10,919 bases of DNA. Origin: an uncultured Bacteroidales bacterium. Lineage in GTDB: Bacteria; Bacteroidota; Bacteroidia; Bacteroidales; Paludibacteraceae. Below are positions 6,665 through 10,919 of the stretch, one piece after another. Numbering within the stretch: the stretch's first letter is position 1; the number at the start of each line of letters is the position of its first letter. The translations under genes and the position numbers were made by a program. The notes beneath the pieces are model-generated. The model saw only the letters and a program-made list of their open reading frames with translations, was not told the origin of the DNA and did no database searches. The stretch covers positions 1-10,919 of the forward strand of contig USNU01000024.1 in assembly GCA_900556095.1 (NCBI GenBank), in the 5' to 3' direction.

Positions 6665-8326
6665 TTATTTATTCAGCAGCACCCCCGTAGTGGTGTATGT
6701 ATCTGCGCCATAAAGGATATACACTTGTCCGTCACGAACAATTTTGCGCACGGCAATAGTATCCGTAGTAGCATTTTCCAATGCCGTCGTCCCTTCATAG
6801 TAGGTAACCTGTATAGGAAGCCCGTTGGTATTTTGTGCGTCCAAAGTCAAACGCAGTTTACCGTCTGCTGCCTCCACTTTTACCATACCCGTTGCCACAA
6901 AGAAACAAGGCACCTCCAACCCCTGCGATGTAAAGTCGCCGCACACCGACCCGACAACGGCATTATTCTGCACTCCCTGTCCTGCATAGACTGTTCCTGT
7001 CGCCTCCGAACTATCAATAGGATATATTCCGACAGGCAGCGTGGTGGCAGGGTCAATCGTAGTGGGATAGAACTCCAGATAAGTCAGTTTCCCTGTTTTT
7101 GAAAGAGCCTTAAACGACACATATCCGGAGGTTTGGAAATTGCGTGTATCGAACGCCACTTGGTCTGCATCGGTGTAATGCTGCACAAACTTGCCCTCCG
7201 TTTTATCATACTGGATAGCAATATAGCGGTAGTCCACCTCCATTCGGATATGGTAGAGAATAGTGTCCGTACCCAATATCTCGGCATCCACCTGATACCC
7301 AGTGCCCTGTTTGGTAACCGTCGCCGAAGCCGTGTACATAGCCACGCCCGTAGTATCATTTCCCTCTATCACACCTACATACGTGTAGCGCGGACGAAAA
7401 TCACCACGTTCATACTGCCCTTCGGGGGTGTCGGTATAAATTTCCATTGCTACAATATAGCGCAAATCTTCATTATACATATAGAACGACCCGTCCTCGC
7501 GATAATAGATTCCCTCACCCCGATTGTCGAATGCAATCTCTACCGTCTTTTTCGGAGTCGGAATAGTAAACATCAAGTGAATACGATAGAACTTGTTATC
7601 ATTCCCATACCCCTCCGCATCGGCCTCCCGTACGCCGCCCGTCGTATAGAGTGTCAGTTTGGTGTTCACACTGCGTATCATATTGCCCGCCATATCGGTA
7701 ATCGTGGTCGAAACAGTGCTCGCTCCCTCGTACACGCCGTCTTCACCTGTTCCTTCGCAGGCAATCGTAATGGTATAGTCATTATTACTGCCGTCCAAGA
7801 AGAAGGTGTTCATATAACTTACAGCCGACAGGTCAATCGACAGATTATTGATGGCTATATCCACCGTATCCGTAACCGCCGACGATGTAACCGGATAATA
7901 CATGTGCAGGCGGTATAGTATGGAGTCCTGCCCCAACAGCGAAATATCGAAATGGTAAGCCCCATTTTCTACCGACACCACCGCTGAGCAATCCAACGGA
8001 TCCACAAACGTAGAATCGCCCTCATTGGGCTTGTTCGGGAAACGCACAAACGTACCCCACATATAAAAATCTTCCGAGGTGTAAGTTCCCACTATATTGG
8101 TTGTAAAGATGAGTGCACTGGCAATCACCTCTCCCTCTATCTCTCCGTCTATCACCATAGAAATACTCCCCTTTTGCAGATTGGTCTCGGGGAAAGTGTA
8201 AACCACCGTATCTTTAGGCAGTTTGCCGTCCGGCAATGCAGCCACCGAAAGTGCGGAACGTCTCGGAACAGCCAACGCAGACAGCATCATACATACAACT
8301 CCCAACAATGTAAAAAACCGTTTCAT
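6665..8326 (-). CDS. Secreted modular protein with T9SS-like C-terminal tail, function unknown
   Basis: I do not recognise a named family. The 553-residue product starts with a signal peptide ([19 protein letters not shown], cleavage near residue 19) without a lipobox. The body is beta-rich and appears built from about four related modules of about 100 residues. Echoes are [15 protein letters not shown] (130-144), [14 protein letters not shown] (240-253) and [15 protein letters not shown] (350-364), each leading into a short 'V.IA..N'-like strand. Module openings GTYTSEDF (80) and GQYERGDF (303) also match; a fourth, divergent unit covers about 400-515. The end, [16 protein letters not shown] plus [10 protein letters not shown], resembles the C-terminal tails of Bacteroidales proteins thought to use the type IX secretion system. 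A surface or outer-membrane vesicle location is inferred. The gene lies behind tRNA-Gln; no convincing promoter was found in its 100-nt upstream gap. Confidence 0.75.
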   Translation of the reverse strand: MKRFFTLLGVVCMMLSALAVPRRSALSVAALPDGKLPKDTVVYTFPETNLQKGSISMVIDGEIEGEVIASALIFTTNIVGTYTSEDFYMWGTFVRFPNKPNEGDSTFVDPLDCSAVVSVENGAYHFDISLLGQDSILYRLHMYYPVTSSAVTDTVDIAINNLSIDLSAVSYMNTFFLDGSNNDYTITIACEGTGEDGVYEGASTVSTTITDMAGNMIRSVNTKLTLYTTGGVREADAEGYGNDNKFYRIHLMFTIPTPKKTVEIAFDNRGEGIYYREDGSFYMYNEDLRYIVAMEIYTDTPEGQYERGDFRPRYTYVGVIEGNDTTGVAMYTASATVTKQGTGYQVDAEILGTDTILYHIRMEVDYRYIAIQYDKTEGKFVQHYTDADQVAFDTRNFQTSGYVSFKALSKTGKLTYLEFYPTTIDPATTLPVGIYPIDSSEATGTVYAGQGVQNNAVVGSVCGDFTSQGLEVPCFFVATGMVKVEAADGKLRLTLDAQNTNGLPIQVTYYEGTTALENATTDTIAVRKIVRDGQVYILYGADTYTTTGVLLNK

Positions 8327-8384
8327 AAAGCAATATATTTGGATGTTTATAATAATACAATAACTATTTTTAGTCGCAGAAATA

Positions 8385-8419
8385 CAAAAATAGCCAAGCG
8401 TTTATCATATGCTTGGCTT
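8385..8419 (-). terminator. Terminator of tRNA-Gln
   Basis: AGCCAAGC and GCTTGGCT form a perfect 8-bp stem around an 11-nt loop, followed on the minus strand by ATTTTTG. It starts within 10 nt of the tRNA 3' end. The plus-strand side also has a short T-run, so it could act in both directions. Confidence 0.8.
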
Positions 8420-8425
8420 TTATTG

Positions 8426-8496
8426 TTGCCTAACCAGGATTCGAACCCAGACAGACAGAACCAGAATCTGTAGTGCTACCATTACACAATTAGGCA
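8426..8496 (-). tRNA. tRNA-Gln (anticodon CTG)
   Basis: This 71-nt gene folds as a cloverleaf. The acceptor stem TGCCTAA/TTAGGCA begins with the U1-A72 pair typical of tRNA-Gln, and the discriminator is A. The D-arm is GTG...CAC with AATGGTAG. The anticodon stem ACAGA/TCTGT carries the loop TTCTGGT, giving CTG at 8462-8464 (reads CAG). The T-loop is TTCGAAT on a CTGGG/CCTGG stem that contains two adjacent G-U pairs. CCA is not encoded. A consensus promoter lies upstream and a strong hairpin terminator downstream, so it is an independent single-gene unit. Confidence 0.95.
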
Positions 8497-8520
8497 ATGA
8501 CTTTCTTTCGAAAGCGTGTG

Positions 8521-8552
8521 CAAAGTTACTGCAAATTTTCGATACGTGCAAA
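8521..8552 (-). promoter_or_regulatory. Consensus Bacteroides-type promoter of tRNA-Gln
   Basis: TTTG (8549-8552), a 20-nt spacer and TAACTTTG (8521-8528) on the minus strand match both Bacteroides boxes. Predicted transcription start is about 15-20 nt before the tRNA 5' end at 8496. It lies between the stop of the helical-repeat gene and the tRNA. Confidence 0.85.
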
Positions 8553-8570
8553 CAATTCCGCAAAAAAATA

Positions 8571-9290
8571 CTACTTTTCTAACAAATACGGCAGATATTC
8601 GTCCCGAATATACCGGAAATCCGGTATCTCGCACAATATTGACCTACATTCGTCTATCGCCCGCTGTGTATCACCCGTTTTCTCATAGCATTGGGCTATA
8701 CACATACGCAACGACGCGTAGTTCCATAGGTGTGTGCAATCCATATTCTTCACAAACAGGTTGCGCGCCCGCGTAAACATCTTCAAGGCTTCTTCCTTAT
8801 CGCCGCCAAACGCCGACGGAGCATAAAAATCCACATTGGCTTTCAGCGTCAACACAAACGGATCATCGGGTGCCAACTCGGCTGCACGTTTCACCAACTT
8901 AAACGACTGCAAGCCTGCGGAAAACAAACGCGATTTATTTAGCATAAAATCGTATGCGTTTACTGATGACATATACATACAATAGTACGCCTCCGATATA
9001 TGCCCCTCCTTATATTCTGTCTCTACATGTCTCCGAAAAGCCGACAGATATTCATCGGCGTGCGGATCTTTTTGATCTATTGCCGTAGCCAGAAAACCAT
9101 ATTCATAGTTGATCAGACGCTTACGATCTTCCACAGACAATTCCTCCCATTTTGAAGTTGTCACAAAGTCTCTCCATACCGACATATCCTGTTGTAGAAA
9201 CGCCTTGTATAGTTGTTCATCGGTGTATTGCGCAAAGCACAATGCCGAACAGAAAAGCAAACAAGCCAAAAGTATTGTTGTAATCATCAT
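8571..9290 (-). CDS. Secreted TPR-like helical-repeat protein, function unknown
   Basis: This 239-residue product has a signal peptide (MMITTILLACLLFCSALCFA, cleavage before Gln21) and a mainly alpha-helical mature part. Two segments look like tetratricopeptide repeats: about 130-175, with AAELAPDDPFVLTLKANVDF followed by GGDKEEALKMFTRA, and 186-222, with YASLRMCIAQCYEKTGDTQRAIDE. Both carry the usual small-residue and Ala positions. This suggests a periplasmic or surface scaffold that binds another protein, but no partner is evident. The 'FGGDKEEALK.F' stretch recalls TatT-like periplasmic TPR proteins. There are two adjacent ATG codons (9290, 9287); the choice does not change the signal peptide. 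The promoter candidate at 9349-9382 would give a leader of about 55 nt. Confidence 0.75.
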   Translation of the reverse strand: MMITTILLACLLFCSALCFAQYTDEQLYKAFLQQDMSVWRDFVTTSKWEELSVEDRKRLINYEYGFLATAIDQKDPHADEYLSAFRRHVETEYKEGHISEAYYCMYMSSVNAYDFMLNKSRLFSAGLQSFKLVKRAAELAPDDPFVLTLKANVDFYAPSAFGGDKEEALKMFTRARNLFVKNMDCTHLWNYASLRMCIAQCYEKTGDTQRAIDECRSILCEIPDFRYIRDEYLPYLLEK

Positions 9291-9348
9291 TGAAATAAAA
9301 AACAGACAAAACTATGCAATATACGTGCCAAAACACCGGGACACTATA

Positions 9349-9382
9349 CAAAAGTACAAAAAAACACAACACGAAGCACAAA
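9349..9382 (-). promoter_or_regulatory. Promoter candidate for the TPR-like gene
   Basis: The minus strand has TACTTTTG (9349-9356), a fit to TAnnTTTG, with TTTG at 9379-9382 after 22 nt, slightly longer than the 20 nt seen elsewhere here. A second -7-like box, TAGTTTTG (9307-9314), is nearer the gene but has no partner at proper spacing. Confidence 0.4.
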
Positions 9383-9426
9383 TCGGGAGAATAGGCTACA
9401 TTAACCACAGCCAAATAATAGCACTA

Positions 9427-10071
9427 TCAAACCGCCGCCAATTGTTTTTTCTCGCGCAGAGACGACCATTTTGACAGACGGACAACCTGACCGACGACCG
9501 ACGACATAGTTTCCCAACCGTTTCCACTTTTGTTACAGCCGATACTATAGTATTCTGTGGCTGATACTACAACGGACAATCTCGCCAATGCCACATGATA
9601 CTTGGCATAGTCGTAGGTAGTGTAGGAGTGTATGTGCGCAAAAGCCGAAGCCTGCTGTTCATCATCCACCAACGCCAACTGATGTTTATCATTCATACGC
9701 ATCCAACGCTTGGTGGCGATATTTTGAAAATAAGCACGATACTCATCGCCAAATTTACCATACTCATTATTCGTAGGTTGAGTACCATATCGTGTAAATT
9801 GTACATCTCCGGCCTTGTACACTTTCCACAAAGCATTCTCGCTCAACTCAACCTCTCCCGCTGCGTTTTTTCTCACAGATTGGGGTTTGCCATTGACATC
9901 CGCCAGAAAATAATATATGCTCTTATTATTGTCATCAGGAACACAATAGATGGATACGGTATCCCCGAACTGTACAAACACAGAGCAACATTGGTCAGCC
10001 TGCATAGTTGTTGAATACCATACAAAACTGCATAAACACAAAAGAGTAAATAATATTGGGTTATATTTCAT
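9427..10071 (-). CDS. Small secreted beta-rich protein, function unknown
   Basis: I do not recognise the family. The product from ATG 10071 has 214 residues and begins with a signal peptide (MKYNPILFTLLCLCSFVWYS, cleavage near MQA at 23-25). The frame opens further up at ATG 10098 and 10080 and at a TTG at 10104, but 10071 places the signal peptide at the very N-terminus. The mature part has recurring 'F/W + N..T + hydrophobic' strands: YYFLADVNGKP, ALWKVYKAGD, AYFQNIATKRWMRM and LALVDDEQQASAF. This pattern would fit a fascin- or ricin-like beta-trefoil that binds sugars or proteins; that is inference only. It has CC at 28-29 and no C-terminal sorting tail. It lies 49 nt behind the LPIGD-tail gene with no clear promoter, so the two may be cotranscribed. 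Confidence 0.65.
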   Translation of the reverse strand: MKYNPILFTLLCLCSFVWYSTTMQADQCCSVFVQFGDTVSIYCVPDDNNKSIYYFLADVNGKPQSVRKNAAGEVELSENALWKVYKAGDVQFTRYGTQPTNNEYGKFGDEYRAYFQNIATKRWMRMNDKHQLALVDDEQQASAFAHIHSYTTYDYAKYHVALARLSVVVSATEYYSIGCNKSGNGWETMSSVVGQVVRLSKWSSLREKKQLAAV

Positions 10072-10120
10072 ACCCCGCATATAATACTTATGTTTCATAC
10101 CCAAAACAAAAGATATAACG

Positions 10121-10732
10121 TTACATCTTTGTTTGTCGCACTAATTTCCATATACGCCAATGACGTACTACGATATACATCGCAGTACATAATAGCATAG
10201 GGAGTAACACATCGCCGATAGGGAGTTTTGCCTCACCGATAGCAGGACCATCGGGCTTGTTTGGGCGTCCGCCAACAGAAAATCTTTCCTGCGGAGACTC
10301 CTGCACACTCCATATACCACAAGCCGACACCTCATCTTGTACGATATAGTGTACCGCCAAAAACGACCCGGAACCATATACCTTGCATTGTCGAGACCGA
10401 GTTAAAGCAGAACCATATTGCGCAAAATCATCGTACCCGTTTGCTGACGGATACGATACAAGTCCTTCCAAAGGAGAGATGGTTGCGATATTTTCGGCAT
10501 CGACATTACTCCAACATATTGAAGCATTGTCAAACATACCAAACATTTTTTCCGCCGTCTTCTTGCAAAAACTATAGTAGATATAAGATACAAAATTACA
10601 GAATAAAGAAATATTTATTTCGTTCATTTTTCCATATATATAATAAAAAATAATGTACCGAAATGAACAAAAAGATAATAATATTTCTTGCAGTGTCACC
10701 CGCATTGCTCTATGGATAGCATTATCCTTCAT
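10121..10732 (-). CDS. Exported-type protein with LPIGD-hydrophobic-basic tail; start uncertain
   Basis: Function is unknown. The open frame gives 203 residues from ATG 10732. ATG 10627 (residue 36) and ATG 10546 (63) are alternatives, and none yields a clean signal peptide. Codons before about residue 63 are very AT-rich, whereas the part from MFDNASICW onward reads like ordinary coding sequence. The C-terminus is striking: LPIGD (170-174), a short hydrophobic segment (175-189) and a basic tail RHWRIWKLVRQTK (190-202). This is a three-part layout like membrane-anchored sorting signals. A signal-peptide-like stretch (VILYLISTIVFA) is readable in another frame at about 10580-10615, so one or two frameshifts near the 5' end are possible. 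Overall, the C-terminal two thirds is probably a real surface or membrane protein; the N-terminus is unresolved. Confidence 0.55.
   Translation of the reverse strand: MKDNAIHRAMRVTLQEILLSFCSFRYIIFYYIYGKMNEINISLFCNFVSYIYYSFCKKTAEKMFGMFDNASICWSNVDAENIATISPLEGLVSYPSANGYDDFAQYGSALTRSRQCKVYGSGSFLAVHYIVQDEVSACGIWSVQESPQERFSVGGRPNKPDGPAIGEAKLPIGDVLLPMLLCTAMYIVVRHWRIWKLVRQTKM
10591..10598 (-). promoter_or_regulatory. Isolated TAATTTTG -7-like box
   Basis: TAATTTTG on the minus strand fits TAnnTTTG, but no TTTG lies about 20 nt upstream. It falls inside the open frame of the LPIGD-tail gene. If used, it would favour a start at 10546 or 10537. Confidence 0.15.
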
Positions 10733-10779
10733 AGTACATATTATAACGTGAGTTCGATATAAAAAAAATAGAATAACGA

Positions 10780-10911
10780 GGTAGCATTAGGGTAGCATCA
10801 AAGTATAGAGAAGGTAGCATTAGGGTAGTATTAGGGTAGTATTAGGGTAGTATCAAAGTATTACGAAAGTATTCATATGTATCGGTTATGTATCGGTTAT
10901 GTATCGGTTAT
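10780..10911. repeat. Twelve consecutive units in 11-bp register, mixed unit families
   Basis: From 10780 the DNA can be cut into twelve contiguous 11-mers. Family A is GGTAGYATYAG or close to it (10780, 10791, 10813, 10824, 10835, 10846). A degenerate 11-mer fills 10802. Family B is AGTATTACGAA and AGTATTCATAT (10857, 10868). Family C is GTATCGGTTAT, three perfect copies (10879, 10890, 10901). There is no convincing ORF across it. It lies upstream of the minus-strand LPIGD-tail gene and runs to within 8 bp of the window's end, so the true extent is unknown. Confidence 0.85.
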
Positions 10912-10919
10912 CCTATACG

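Noticed and set aside
7133..7918. A 261-codon plus-strand open frame opposite the modular secreted protein
   Set aside because: The product is His/Arg/Ile-rich with no signal or domain, while the minus strand has a signal peptide, internal repeats and a sorting-like tail.
8385..8392. TATTTTTG as a -7 box for the modular secreted protein gene
   Set aside because: It is the T-run of the tRNA terminator, and no TTTG lies about 20 nt upstream.
9307..9314. TAGTTTTG as the promoter of the TPR-like gene
   Set aside because: The nearest TTTG is only 14 nt upstream; the box at 9349 has better spacing.
10780..10911. CRISPR array or replication-origin iterons
   Set aside because: Units are 11 bp with no spacers, so this is not CRISPR. 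No replication initiator gene is visible, so an iteron reading has no support in this window.
1..10919. Mobile element, prophage or genomic island borders
   Set aside because: No transposase, integrase or terminal inverted repeats were seen, and no partial copy of the tRNA-Gln 3' end that would mark an attachment site.

Overview
The window looks like a chromosomal segment of a Bacteroidales bacterium (phylum Bacteroidota). The evidence is the protein families (Bacteroidota-style PdxJ, TonB, ExbD, EamA and DUF1846 proteins, and secreted proteins with a 'VRK..RDGQVYI' type C-terminal tail) and promoters of the Bacteroides type: TTTG, a 20-nt spacer, then TAnnTTTG. I see no phage, transposase, integrase or CRISPR features.

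Left part (1-3073). The 3' end of a TadA-like tRNA adenosine deaminase gene is on the plus strand. It faces a minus-strand gene for a DUF1846 protein. Next comes a minus-strand EamA/DMT-type permease gene. A rho-independent terminator behind the DJ-1 gene closes the next operon.

Centre (3098-6617). A minus-strand gene cluster reads pdxJ, exbB, exbD, tonB, DJ-1/YajL-like. It starts at a near-perfect Bacteroides-type promoter at 6610-6641 and ends at the hairpin at 3046-3073. It would link vitamin B6 synthesis, the proton-motive motor that powers TonB-dependent outer-membrane uptake, and a glyoxalase/deglycase-like stress protein. The exbD-tonB gap is unusually long (164 nt). It holds a long imperfect inverted repeat and 10-11 bp repeats.

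Right part (6665-10919). All genes are on the minus strand and most encode exported proteins of unknown function. They are a 553-aa modular secreted protein with a T9SS-like C-terminal tail, a tRNA-Gln(CTG) gene with its own promoter and terminator, a 239-aa secreted helical-repeat protein, a 214-aa secreted beta-rich protein, and a protein ending in LPIGD, a hydrophobic stretch and a basic tail. The window ends in about 130 bp of tandem DNA that stays in 11-bp register.

The most unusual signal is a class of short intergenic tandem repeats with a period close to 11 bp (about one DNA helical turn). They lie at three or four unrelated loci, and the unit sequence differs at most of them.
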